Positions 9,960 to 20,840 of a stretch of DNA of 64,000 nucleotides are shown here, in pieces. A program made the translations under genes and the position numbers. The notes beneath the pieces are model-generated. The model was not told the DNA's origin. It was given only the letters and a program-made list of their open reading frames with translations, and searched no databases. How positions within the stretch are numbered: the stretch's first letter is position 1; every line of letters starts with the position of its first letter. The DNA comes from Diploptera punctata (taxonomy: Eukaryota; Arthropoda; Insecta; Blattodea; Blaberidae), in the NCBI GenBank assembly GCA_030220185.1, contig JASPKZ010004955.1, positions 1,364,001 through 1,428,000 on the forward strand, read 5' to 3'.

Positions 9960-12954
9960 GTTCTGTGATTAGTTAATGCACAGTTGGCTCTCCATCGTTC
10001 TCCAGCTTTTCCTGCATCTGGTGACCCTGGACCATTTCGCCCCTGCTCGTTCTTTGAAGAGGAAAGCCCATCGTCGTCTTGGTCTTCCGCGCTGTCTCTT
10101 GCCTGTGTACGGGTCCCACATGGTTGTTTTTATTGTCCACCTGTCGTCTGTATTCTTGCGACGAGGCCTCCCCACTTCCATTTTTTCCTGATGGCTTGTT
10201 GTGCAGGATCAGTTGTTGAGGACATCGCTTGAAGTGTTGTATTCGAGATTCTGTCCTTCAGAGTTATGCCTAAGATTTTCCTCTCCATTTTCCTTTGGCA
10301 TACTTGGAGTGTGTACTTCAGTTTGGCAGTAAGATTCCAGTTTGGCAGCCATATAACAGTGTTGGAAGAACACAGGTTTGTAGTGTTCCCATTTTGAGTT
10401 TCCGGTTGAGTGACTTCTCCAGCAGTATGAATTTCAGTGACCAGAACGCCTTCCAGGTGAGAGCTATTCTTCTGCTTATTTCTTTCTCTACTTTCTGATG
10501 GAAGGAGAGTAGCTGTCCTAAGTATACGTACTCGCTTACATATTGAAGATCCATTCCATAGACTCTGATTGGGATTTCCGGACCATTTTACATAATTTGT
10601 GTCTTGCTTTTGTTCATTGAAAGGCCTGCAATTTTGCTAGTTTCTGATAGCTCTTGTAGCATTGATTGGAGTTGTTTCGGAGATCTGGCGAACAATACCA
10701 CGTCGTCAGCGAATCTTAAGTTGGATAGCCTGCTCCCGTTTCTATTTACTCCGTATTTCTTGCTCCAGTTTAGTTTCGAAATATGTCTTCAAGCATGCAT
10801 GTAAAAAGTTTAGGAGAAATTGGGTCGCCTTGTCGTACTCCTCTTTTGAGACTGAATGGTTGTCCCACAATTTCTGTCTTCACCTTGGCATAGCTTTGGC
10901 TGTAGATCTTATCCAGAACGCGGATGTACTTGTGTTCGATTCCTTGGGTGTGTAATGCCTGGAGGACACTTGAAAGTTCTACTGAGTCGAATGCCTTGTT
11001 GTAGTCGATGAATGCTAGATATAATGTATGGTGGTATTCAACTGTCTTTTCTATTATTTGGTTAATTGCTTGGAGATGGTCTGTTGTACTAAAGCCTGAG
11101 CGGAATCCGGCTTGTTCTGTTAGTTGGTTTTCGTCCAGGGCTTTTGTTAGTCTTCTTGTTAGCACTTTTGAAAATAGTTTGTATAGATTGGACATCAGGC
11201 TTATGGATCGGTAATTATTCACGTCATCTTTTGTGCCTTTCTTGTGGAGGATAATGTTTGTGTTTGATTTCCATTGCTCGGGTATCTCTTCTGTCTGCAG
11301 AATTTTGTTAAAGATGTTTGTGAGTGATGGTAGTATTTGATCTGAAGCCAGTTTTAGCAGTTTGTTGTATATTCCATCCTCTCCGGGTGTTTTGCCATTT
11401 TTCATTTCATCTATTGCAGTTCTTATTTCGCTGGCCAGTACTGGGGGAATGGTATCGGCGTGGTTTTCGAGTTTAGCATTGAATATGCCTATGTGATTTG
11501 TTGCCTGGATTGTTAGGAGGCTTGTGTTTAGGGATTTATAGAAATCTGTGGCTGACTGGATTATATCTGATCTTAATGTGTTGCGGCCTCCTGCTTGGTT
11601 CTTAGTTCCAAGCATCCATTGTTTGCCACCGTGTCTTTCCCTCTTTGCTTTCTTTATCGTTTTGGAGGTTTCTATTATTTGCCTAGTTATTACTCTGCGG
11701 TACTCTCGCAGATCTTTCCATATTTCCTTTTTCGTCAGCTTGTCCATTGCGGCATACTCGGTTCTATTCAACTCCAAAGCGTCTCTGGTATGCAGCATCT
11801 CCGATCGACGTTGAATTAAGGTAATGATTCCTTGACTGAGTTTGCCTTCTTTTTGCTGGAGTCCTTGGTCGCCTGTAGTATACATTGTTGCAGGGAGTTG
11901 TACAGTTCCTGAGCGTCTGCTTCTCGGTTGGGGTTGGACTCTGCAATTCTGTCGCGAAGATGTAGCTGGAATTTGTTGCTGTCTATATTTTGTCTATGTT
12001 GCTTTGCTGGATGCTTCCTTCTTCTTTCTATCTTCATTTTTGCCCGCACCATCCTGTGGTCTGTACTGAATTTCAGGTTGGCTACTACTTGGATATCTCT
12101 TATGGTTATCTGGTTATCGCTTAGGACGTAGTCAATTTTGTTCTTTGTGTTGCCGTCTGGCGAGTGCCAAGTCCACTTTGAGCTTGGCCTTTTCTTAAAA
12201 AAGGTGTTGGCTATCTTTAGTTTATGTTCTTGTGCGAATTGAACGAGCTTTTCCCCTCTTTCATTTCTTGCCCCATACCCGTATCTTCCCACTGGGTCTT
12301 CATCCTCGTGGCTGCATGGGCCCACTTTGCTGTTGAAATCTCCTATGATTAGGTTTAGTGCAGATTTGTGCTGATCTATGGTAGTTCCCAGGTTCCAGTA
12401 GAATTGTTCTATAGTTTCATTGCTGTAGGTTTCTGTTGGGGCATAAACCTGAATGATTGTTATTGTGGAGTCTCTAGTTGCTAATTTTAAGACTGCGATC
12501 CTTTCAGACACCCCTACTATTTCTTGCACCATATGTTTGACTTGTTTTCTGATGATTAATTTTACTTCTTCAAACCACATTTATTTCAGTATTAACAGGT
12601 TTAACCTATCAATCATTCTGATTTTCATATATTTTATTCTTAATTTTTTTAGGGGGTATACTTGTTCTATTTATTTATGTAACAAGATTGAGTTGTGCCC
12701 ATATAATAGAATAGGTCTCCGTTTTGTTTTTCTATGATGGCTTCTCCAGTTCTTCTAATTTCACTAAGACCTAATATATCAAATTTTATTTCTTTCAAAG
12801 CATGATCTAACTCTTCCTCTCTTTCGCTTTGTGTTTGTACATTCAGTGTTGATATTGTAATTGCATGGTCGTTGCTTGTTCTTGTTCTGGCATGTGGTAA
12901 GATAATGTGCTTTAGGTGTCTTGCTGTTGAAGGAGAGTAGTCCAGTTTACCCAC
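9960..12954 (-). pseudogene. LINE 2 ORF2, endonuclease/reverse transcriptase
   Basis: APE: TISTLNVQTQSEREEELD and ILGLSEIRRTG (12954-12667), a short break at 12667-12580, then IIGDFNSKVG and STDHRMV (12580-11816). RT: KGTKDDVNNYRSISLMSNLY, EQAGFRSGFSTTDH, FIDYNKAFDSV and RQGDPISPKLF lie in a 371-codon open segment (11885-10770); FADDVVLF follows near 10710-10690 in a shifted frame. The C-terminal tail includes TMWDPYTGKRQRGRPRRRW (about 10120-10070). All catalytic motifs are recognisable, and GDFN and FADD are intact, but at least four frame breaks prevent translation as one protein. Confidence 0.88.
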
Positions 12955-13641
12955 TGATTGTTTATCAACATTTTTTGATACCCAACTTGTATGGTGTTAC
13001 CATTCTCTCGCTCTTCTCTTGCACGTTGTCTGAGTGCTTGTTGAATCTCTCTTTCCTGTCTAGTCAGATCAGAATCTATGTAGCAGTCTTGTCCTTTTAA
13101 TTTGTTTTTCATGACGGCAATTTTATCTTCCATTGTCTTCATTTGTACTTTCACGAGGCCCCTGTCTAATTTGTCTCTTCCTATGAATGTAGCTCTGATA
13201 TAGTCTTCTTTGCATTCAATTTTTCTGAGTATTGCTTTCACTTTGTCATCTTTTGTGTCGTGTACTTCCTCGTCAATTTATAATTATATTGTTTCTCTTT
13301 TCACTGCACTGTCTCTTTTCCTCTGTCTTTTCCAGTGTTTTTAGCCTTTCTTCTATTCATCTGACCGAATCGTTTCTGCTGTTTTCCCTGCTGGTTATTT
13401 TTTCTTCTAGTTTCTTGTTGAAATTGTTGATTTCGTTCTTTAGATCTGCGATGTCTTTCTTAGTCTCTTCTCTGAAATCCTCATTCTGTCTTATGATTTC
13501 TTTGATTTCATTTAGTATGTCTGTAAACATGCCTTTTATACCTCCGCTGTTTCCCGCGCAATCTTCCTCGTCGCTTGTACTTGTGCGGTTTGATTGATTG
13601 TTCTTTGTGTTGTTTTTCCGGCCAGACTTATTACCTGCCAT
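12912..13641 (-). pseudogene. LINE 2 ORF1, coiled-coil RNA-binding protein
   Basis: Starts MAGNKSGRKNNTKNN (13641), followed by a coiled coil (about residues 35-85: ILNEIKEIIRQNEDFREETK and DLKNEINNFNKKLEE). After a break it resumes at 13241 with KAILRKIECKEDYIRATFIG and ends DLTRQEREIQQALRQRA, GYQKMLINNQW. Such ORF1 proteins coat LINE RNA. A stop near 13357 and a frame change separate the halves; the 3' end overlaps the ORF2 start by about 40 bp in another frame. Confidence 0.7.
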
Positions 13642-14159
13642 GGTGTATCTGTTTCTTTCAAATTTTTACCACAGATATCTACCTGTTTGAATAACATTTT
13701 AAATTTCAAGTGATTTGTTATAGAAGTTCCTTGCAGTACAAATTTTCAATATTTTTCTATCTTCTTAGTGTATCCAGCTATTTGCTGACAAAACAAGTTC
13801 CACTACATTGTTCTTCATTTTACAAAAGCCGATGTTTATAGTATATTCCAGCTGCTAGAGTCCAAAGATATATTGTTGTGCTTTTCAATATTTTGTTAGG
13901 ATATTCATTATACTCATTGTTTCTAAATTTGCATTGAAATTTTCTGTGCTGTTAATACTTTTGAGAAAAAAAATGTTTTTTTAACTGATTTTTCATGTTG
14001 GTGGAAATCGAGATAAATATGACAATATAAAAATCATAACTCATGAGCATTTTGAGTATGATTAAAATCCAATGCAGTTTTGGTTCTTTGTATTCTTAAA
14101 GATAAGTGCTGAAAATTTCAGTTGAATAAGGCAAAAATTGCAGTGCAAGGAACTTTTTC

Positions 14160-14410
14160 TTAAATGGGCATGTGCTTGAAAAATACTTTAAGGAAAAAGG
14201 CTACAAAGTTTTTCATGCTTCTGACCGTTTTAATAACACACAGTTCCAATTTCTGTGTTGTAACAAATATTTCCTTTGGATATTTGTGCCAGACTGTATG
14301 GTAGAGACTCTCATTACCTTTTTGGGTTTTTCCTTTTGTGCCACTCTCCAATAATACATCTGATGCCAATCTTTGATATATTGGTATCATTTTTGCCACT
14401 AGTTCTGGGA
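14160..14410 (-). pseudogene. DNA-transposase-like fragment in the TTAA element
   Basis: An 79-codon open segment (14399-14160) begins MAKMIPIYQRLASD and contains GTKGKTQKGNESLYHTVWHK, then KEIFVTTQKLELCV. In-frame upstream residues read LPELV. The arrangement LPxxL...IYxRLA...GKTQNxNES...IW...PKxxFV recalls a transposon-encoded protein family I have seen in insects and Hydra, which I associate with TTAA-targeting Kolobok elements. That link is from memory. It is likely the C-terminal third of the transposase retained in a deletion derivative. Confidence 0.45.
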
Positions 14411-14557
14411 GAGTTTAAAAATGGCCACCAGGGCTTTAACAATGGTGAAATAGCGATAAGTTATATATTTTCTTGAACAGGAAGCTTAGGAGAATTTTAT
14501 GAGAGATAAAACACAAAATGTGTGTGTTGATCAATTTTCACTCATGGCTACCCTTAA

Positions 14558-16689
14558 AACGTAATGAAAATAGAAATGAAAGACAGATGAATTATATGGA
14601 TGTTAATAAGTAGGATATGATAGAAATAGATATTGGACTTTTCCTAGGGGAGGTAAGAGAAGAAGGAATACTTATAGTAATGAAAATAAAGGATATTTCT
14701 ATTGACAACAAAACTGCCAAATAAATGAGAATGATGATAGATCAGAGCAAAATAGAATAGACTCTGTAATTATTCACAACCAAAGTCAAAATATACCTAA
14801 AGCTGAAATGGCATATAGGAATGAAATTCCTGAAAATATCCATGAAGTAAATCCTAGGGTATCTCATGCTTTAAAAGCATAGTAGGTACATTAAAGACTC
14901 CGTAATGTACCTCAATCGTTAAAAACTTGAGGGTCAAAAATAGATCCTTCTATAGGTTACAAAATTTAGAAATATTACCAACAAATATGAGAGGAGATAT
15001 TAAGTTATGTACCTCAAGACAGCGAGATAACATAATATTTAATAACAACTATATAAATATTTCTAGGAATCAAGATATTATGCCTGTTAGTAATAAAGAT
15101 TTAAATGTTGTAGGGTGTCCGCCCAAAATTAATGTGAATATTTTTAATAATGATATTACCTGTATAGTGGATAGTGGCCGCTCGAATACAACAATAGACC
15201 AGAAATTTTATAATTTCTTGGTCAACAAAGGAAATAAGATAATGACATTAAGAATATGTGGAGTGTATTGCACTCTTGTGATCGGCAAGAAGAAACTGCC
15301 AATTAAGCTTCAATGCCTTTTAGAGTTGAATATTGGAGGATATTGCTTTAGTGCAATATATTTAATTTCTCCATATTTGTCATGTGATATGTTAATAGGC
15401 TGTGACCATTGGAACAATATAATGCCATAATAAATTTTGAGTGTAGGAATATTTCCTTATGTAATGAAGATAACTTGAGAGTCGTCATCCCATTCAACAA
15501 TGAATATTAGGAGAGTAAGAATCTAAGTAAAAATGAAAGTGGCATTGCTGAAGAGCACATTTTTATACAGAATATTGTTATTCACGAAAAAAGTGAATTA
15601 GTACATGGTTGTGGATGCCTAATGCAAGGTAGTATTGCAGTTGATTGTATTTCCGATGATGTCAAGGGTGAAGGAAGTCATATGAATAAAAATGGTTGTG
15701 CTGACGATAATGTCGCATATAAATGTTGTGATGTAGAATGTGTCTCTTGCCATGCTGACTATAATGAAATCCCTGTATTATATTGTGTGAGTGACGAACT
15801 TGAAAAAGATACATATGAAACGATAAAGGAAAAGTGAACAACACTCATGGCATAAATAATTAGCAGAAAGGTATGCTGTATGATATCGTAATGAAAATAA
15901 AGAGTTATTTTTCTTTGAAGCCTGGATTGTGTAACTGTTTTAAATATTCCATTAAGGTCATGGAACATCCACCTATTAATGTCAAGAGTAGGCTCATCCC
16001 TATTGCTATTAGAGAGCAGGCAGATGAAATGATAGATGACATGTTATCTCAAGGGATTATACAGAAATCTGGTTCTCCTTATGCCAACCATGTTTGCTGG
16101 GTGTTAAATCTAATGGCAAAATTAGCCTGTGTTTTGATGATTGTAGGGCTAATTCTTTTACTGTTCGGGATAATTATAGGCCTGAGACTATCGAAGCATC
16201 AATTGCAAATATGAAAACTGGAAGATTTATTAGTTCTATTGATTTAACTTCTTCTTTTTGGAAGATTGAATTAGACCCCAAAGTTCGACCCTATACAGTT
16301 TTCATCCATAATGGAAAAGTATGTGAATTTACCAGGTGTGCATTCGGTCTAAGGAATAGCGGGAGTGCACTTCTTAGAGCCCTAGATATTGTACTATCTG
16401 ATGATGTTAAAAGACATTGTACTATATATGTTGACGATGCAATTATTATTGATAATGTTTTTGAGAATAATATATCTCATATTGATTTAATGTTGTCTAA
16501 GTTAAGGGAAAGTGGAATGACAGTCAGCCTAGAAAAGTCTGTGTTTGTCAGGTCGGAGGTTCAATTCCTAGGGTATAGAATCTCTGATAAAGGGATTACT
16601 CCCGACCCAGACAAGGTTCAAGGAAACTGAGAAATTCCTGCATTGAAGAATTTAAAACAACTTCGAAGATCTTAAGGAATCTTAAATTA
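14558..16689 (+). pseudogene. Gypsy 1 protease and reverse transcriptase
   Basis: Protease: CIVDSGRSNTTID near 15161-15199 carries the D-S-G catalytic triplet, inside an open segment 14927-15430. A Cys-rich linker follows (15622-15837). RT N terminus KPGLCNCFKYSIKV (about 15918) and GIIQKSGSPYANHVCWVL, then a frame change near 16110, then SSIDLTSSFWKIELD, FTRCAFGLRNS and YVDD (16427-16438), then FLGYRISDKGITPD. The frame runs to GILNY, where the CACTG element cuts it. RT copies element RNA to DNA; the copy is inactive. Confidence 0.85.
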
Positions 16690-16729
16690 CACTGGGCAAC
16701 AGTGATTTCATTGCATGGAACTTCTGAAC

Positions 16730-17037
16730 GTTTCTAGGGTGAAACGTTCCCACAGAATCCAGACTTGAACTCAGAAAATTCCTATCATGTCACATTTCCT
16801 CAGAAATTATAGTTAAGAATTTCCATTATGTGTAATTTTCTGAAAAAAACCTTGTTTCACCAATACCTGCAAATTTATGTTTATGTTTAAGTCTAATTTT
16901 GTTTCTAGGGCGAAACTTACCTACAGAATCCAGATTTGAACTCAGAAAAATCCTATCACATTTCCTCAGAAATGATAGTTTATGAATTTCCATTATGTGT
17001 AATTTTCTGAAAAACCTTGTTTCACAATACCTGAAAA
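16730..17037 (+). repeat. About 175-bp tandem duplication inside the CACTG element
   Basis: Two units share tttctagggtgaaac (16731; tttctagggcgaaac at 16904), acagaatccaga, ttgaactcagaaaa, cctcagaaat and gtgtaattttctgaaaaa. The second unit leads straight into the open frame at 16995. It may be an intron or subterminal repeat. Confidence 0.7.
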
Positions 17038-17870
17038 TGTATCACTTCCAATTGATTCACAAAGAGTCTTATGAAAATCTGAAACTGCTGTTGACCAAGA
17101 CAAAATATGAACATAAAAGGCAAATGTGTAGAGATTTCAAAGTTATCTCACTCTTGGATCAAGAGTTAGATTATGCAAAATATCTGTGTTTCATTTGCGA
17201 GTGGGACAGTCGGGCAAAGGCACAGCATTGGATTAAGAAGGAATGGCCCCAAAGACAATGGGATGTTGGTTCAAAAAACATTAAGAAGAAGAGTCTTATT
17301 GAGGCATCTGATGTTCTCTTACCTCTTCTCCATATTAAGTTAGGGCTCATGAAACAATTTGTCAAGACCTTGGACAAAGAAGGGCATTGATTCTTGTACA
17401 TTAGTGAAAAGTTCCCAGGTTTAAGCAATGCAAAAGTGAAAGAAGGTATATTCACAGGCCCGGATATCAGGAAGCTGCTTCATGATGATACTTTTGAAAG
17501 TAAAATTGATTCAAAAGAGTTGTTAGCATGGCAATCATTCCGAGACATTATTACAAAGTTTCTTGGTAATATAAAGGACCCAGATTACAAAAACTTGGTA
17601 AACAAAATGTTGAATGCATTCAAAGAACTTGGATGTAACATGAGTCTCAAGGTCCACATGCTACATTCTCCCGAGAATCTTGGGGTCTACAGTGAAGAAC
17701 ATGGGTAGAGATTCCACCACGATCTCAAGGAACTAGCAAAGCAGGTGGAGCACCACAATGCTTGCCAATTACTGTTGGATGATGAAGAAGGAAACTCCTA
17801 GAAGTGTTTATAAAAGGAAGCCAACAAGAAAAATCTTCACATGCAAAGAAACAAAATCACATTGAATACT
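16995..17870 (+). pseudogene. Protein of a multicopy arthropod family carried by the CACTG element
   Basis: First segment (16995-17390) contains FICEWDSRAKAQHWIKKEW, LLPLLHIKLGLMKQFVKTLD; a stop at 17388-17390, then KFPGLSNAKVKEGIFTGPDI, LGCNMSLKVHMLHSPENLG (17394-17708), then RFHHDLKE and, after a frame change, MLANYCWMMKKETPRSVYKR (about 17755-17815). I recognise this ensemble from repetitive arthropod gene models of unknown function; CX2C-like FICEWD and the His-rich KVHMLHS and RFHHD stretches suggest a nuclease/transposase core, but I cannot name it. It looks like the element's own protein, now broken by at least two lesions. Confidence 0.55.
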
Positions 17871-17886
17871 GAGGATTAAGGGTCGT

Positions 17887-18422
17887 ATGCAAATACATTA
17901 GTCTCTACTCAAATTACTTCCAATCACTGGTGAGCTGAGATCGAATTAATGGCCGCCTTAACCGGTCATGCATGAATGTTGACATTTTCGTAATATTGGC
18001 AATGAATTACCCAGAATTCTTAGCAATAAAACCACTTCCGTTATTTTCGTCTGCTATAGAGGAATGCATTTATGCTTGCATCCCGCAAATAATACCGTAT
18101 ACAAACACGTCTGCGACGCGCAATATTACGCCGATTCTCCTGTTCTTCCAGTTGAATTCTTTGGTAGACTCTATGAAATTCCTCTTCTCCGCGTATACCG
18201 AAAACATGATCGAAGTCTTCAAGGTCCGACATCTTGGATAAGTTTCAAACTACATCGGTTCCCTTCGGGATTTTCACATAAGTTTATATCTTGAGCTACG
18301 ATCTTAAGGTACCTTGTCAGGTAGCTTACAATTATTACCGCGTGAATAGATTTCTGAGTAAGAAAAATGTGTTTGAATAAAACTTTATCAGCAGAGAACG
18401 CCTTTTACTGTCTAATGCGTTC
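17887..18422 (-). mobile_element. Non-autonomous DNA element with conserved short ORF (copy 2)
   Basis: Same ends as the copy at 8655-9212 but inverted. The ORF at 18232-18041 (63 residues) starts MSDLEDFDHVFGIRGEEEF and ends RRRRVCIRYYLRDASINAF. It is nested in the CACTG element just after that element's coding region. The ORF differs from copy 1 at about ten positions yet remains open in both. Confidence 0.65.
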
Positions 18423-18935
18423 AAACATTCGACCCAAAGAGTATATATTAAGTTGACTATTTAACTCATGCCCCAAATGACAGTCCATGACCAATCACAT
18501 GTCAATGAATTTTGATTTACAACCAATCACAGTCGTTTTTCACCTGATTTTATCACTTTCATTTTATTACTTTTGTTCTATCAAGTGGCTCCCAGATTGT
18601 ATATATAGTGCACAAATGTAATCAGATTCTGCTTGCGAGATATAATAAAAAAACATTTGTAACAATTGATTATACCACAAAAAAAAAAAGAGAAACCACT
18701 GTTCACACTTTCTTAAATGTATTTTTTCCCAGGAATTAATGTTGCAGAAAAATATAATTGACATATTTACATAACAGGACATCAGAAATTAATAAATAAA
18801 TTTAAAAGTAGTAAAAAACTGTTAAATTCTCAACTTGATTTGAATGAATCCCCTTTGTTAAATTAAAAAATTTAAATAAATATTGTTGTATTGTTGCTTA
18901 GATCAGTTGGAACACAATTCATAATTTGTTAACAT

Positions 18936-18968
18936 GTCTGAAGAAGGTACAGTGTACCGAAACAGCTG
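18936..18968 (+). ncRNA. Hammerhead-like core motif
   Basis: CTGAAGAAGGTACAGTGTAC followed by CGAAACAG: a CTGANGA box, a 5-bp perfect stem (GGTAC/GTACC) closed by AGT, then GAAAC. This is the catalytic-core layout of hammerhead ribozymes, with A instead of the usual T in CTGATGA, which is allowed at position 7. Flanking stems are not convincing, so it may be a decayed PLE or retrozyme end. Confidence 0.4.
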
Positions 18969-19534
18969 TCACTGAATTATATAATAAATATGAAAATCAA
19001 ATAAAACTAAGTTTTATTTTTATTTAATTAATTAATAATCTGTAATGATGTATTTAATTTTTTCTCCACTAGGATGCATTCTTACAATATTGCGATTCTA
19101 TTTGACAATAAATATGATCTGGTTGCAGTGATGAACAAATGCAACTTAATGTTTCTCATTTGTTTTCAAACATCGCCGTTTACATTAAATATATAAATAT
19201 TTTAAAATAACAATATTTAAATGAGCCTTTTAAAGCCAAAATGGTGTAACTCCATTAAACATTGTTTTGATATATAAAAACTTTTAGTAGAATAGTAGTT
19301 GAAAAAATCGAGAACACTACCAAATAATAATTTCCCCACCAAATGTATTCAAAATTGATTGTTTCAGCTCATGTATGTTCTTCTTTACTCGTATCCCCAC
19401 TTTATAAGTAATTTATAAGCACTTAAGTAACTTACACCATTTGGCTTTACAGAGATTGAGAGTATATTTCAAGAATGAACTTGCATAATCAACGAAAGTA
19501 ATATTTTTATTTTATTTAAAAGGCCCCCCACCAT

Positions 19535-19728
19535 TGTGGTCTCGAGGTAGTGTGCTGCCTTGTCACGCAGCGGTCCCGAGTTCGATTCCCGGTTGAGACA
19601 AGCTTCCTGGGTGATGGCTTTTTTGGTTTTTTTTCCTCACCTGTAAGACAAATGTCAGAAAACGTTAAGGCCCAAACGGTCCCCGAACATTATCTGGCCA
19701 TCATTATCATCATTAACATATTCATTAG
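19535..19728 (+). mobile_element. tRNA-derived SINE family 1, copy 1
   Basis: Head tgtggtctcgaggtagtg (A-box-like) and gagttcgattcccggt (B box), then a body with cctcacctgtaagacaaatg and aaggcccaaacggtccccga, then a CAT/ATT-rich tail. Copies with the same body and tail lie at 29121-29305 and 42619-42805. All three are on the plus strand. Pol III would transcribe it; LINE machinery would mobilise it. Confidence 0.85.
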
Positions 19729-20840
19729 GTTTAGTTTGAAAAATGGAAGCTGATCAGATATGTTCTCCTTGTAAAAGATTGTAAATGGATTGGATTTCCG
19801 ATGCCTAATCCAGAGCATCCTTAGCCATGAAACTGGGTGGTTTTCTTTATCAAGCTTTCTCTTAGTAATGGTTCTTTAAATATTTTCTTAGCTAAAACTC
19901 TTTGCCAGACATCACAGTAAGATGGAGAGGAATATTTTTCCTTGATTTGGTGATAACTCGAAATCAGTCAGAAGGGCAAATACCTATTGAGTCTTACTGT
20001 ACAATTCAATTGAGTCAAAGTTTGAGTCGTTCGGAATATTGGATTGGCAACTGATTATAAACTTTTGATCAATCAAAGTTGTCTTCATTCAAAACTAGGC
20101 TCAATAAATTTAATGCCATTTTCCAGTTCCGGTTTCGTCCTGAGCATGTATCGCTTTATAATACAATGTGTTTTGCTGTTGGTGCTCTACATTTTGTGTT
20201 TGTGGAATATACGTACAATAAGTAGCATGTCGCTTTCATGACAGTAGAACAAAAAGAGTAACTGGAGTTACACCACTTTGGCTATCAACAGATAGATAGC
20301 ACTGCTGACTGCATGAACTTCTGATGCCATTTTTGGAGCAATTTGGGGATCTAGAAGTTACACCACTATTCCTTGAGGTGGTTTTACATATCCAGAATTC
20401 ATTTTTATCACTAACTCAGATTTTTTTAAAAAGTGGAGTTGCACCTCTTTGGCTTTAAAAGGCTCAAATAATGATTTGTGAGTAAACAGCTTAATTTTAT
20501 TCATCAAATAGTCCTAACAAATGCCACTCTTGATTTCCAAATTCTCTAGATAAATTGGAAGTCACTCGTGGTATTACTTATGACAAATTGACAATATTAC
20601 AATATTTAGTCATTTCTAACAGTGATTGCATTATTATTGTACTTAAAACATCATAAAAGAAGTTTGTCTTAAAACTCCTGCATTTGTGCATTGAGTGTTA
20701 CACTAACCTCTGTTTTGCAAAACATCCTGACATGATACAAGGAAACCGCTTGCATATTTGGTTTCAGCACACCTGAAATATATTAGGGCACATCTCAAAG
20801 TTTGTGCAATGTTCTGAAAGTGAAAATTTGTTGCCCAATG

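Larger units (their letters stand above)
9813..13660 (-). mobile_element. APE-type LINE 2, near full length, with ORF1 and ORF2
   Basis: On the minus strand it reads: 5' end near 13660, ORF1 (13641-12912), ORF2 with APE and RT (12954-about 9960), and a TTATTATTATT tail at 9813-9835. Length 3.85 kb fits a complete two-ORF LINE. It is less eroded than LINE 1: only a few frame breaks. It belongs to a family distinct from the LINEs at 47.9-55.3 kb. It sits inside the TTAA element, which sits inside Gypsy 1, so it is the youngest layer here. Confidence 0.85.
9771..14553. mobile_element. TTAA-flanked DNA transposon with LINE nested inside
   Basis: Perfect TTAA duplications (9767-9770 and 14554-14557) bracket inverted ends GGGTAGCCATGAGTGAA (9771 and complement ending 14553), about 23 bp with few mismatches. 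It interrupts the nucleocapsid-like region of Gypsy 1. Most of the 4.78 kb is a LINE inserted in the minus orientation; without it the element is about 0.95 kb. TTAA specificity is known for piggyBac and Kolobok. A transposase-like fragment at 14160-14410 is discussed separately. Boundaries are seen directly; superfamily is inferred. Confidence 0.85.
16690..20840 (+). mobile_element. 4.15-kb DNA transposon with CACTG termini and TTA duplication
   Basis: Left end CACTGGGCAACAG (16690), right end the complement of CATTGGGCAACAA (to 20840), flanked by TTA (16687-16689, 20841-20843). The interrupted Gypsy frame reads GILNY on the left and SKFVINYASAASKL on the right with TTA counted once, which supports both the boundaries and the 3-bp duplication. 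CACT(A/G) ends plus 3-bp duplications suit the CACTA/EnSpm group; Harbinger also makes TTA/TAA duplications. It carries an unusual coding region (16995-17870), another DNA element and a SINE. Confidence 0.75.

Noticed and set aside
10604..11214. Plus-strand ORFs through 10.3-13.6 kb (several of 60-120 codons)
   Set aside because: They are antisense shadows of the minus-strand LINE 2 ORFs, whose RT and APE motifs are unmistakable.
16690..20840. hAT element (CA...TG-like ends)
   Set aside because: hAT makes 8-bp duplications; the resumed Gypsy frame supports only a 3-bp TTA duplication.
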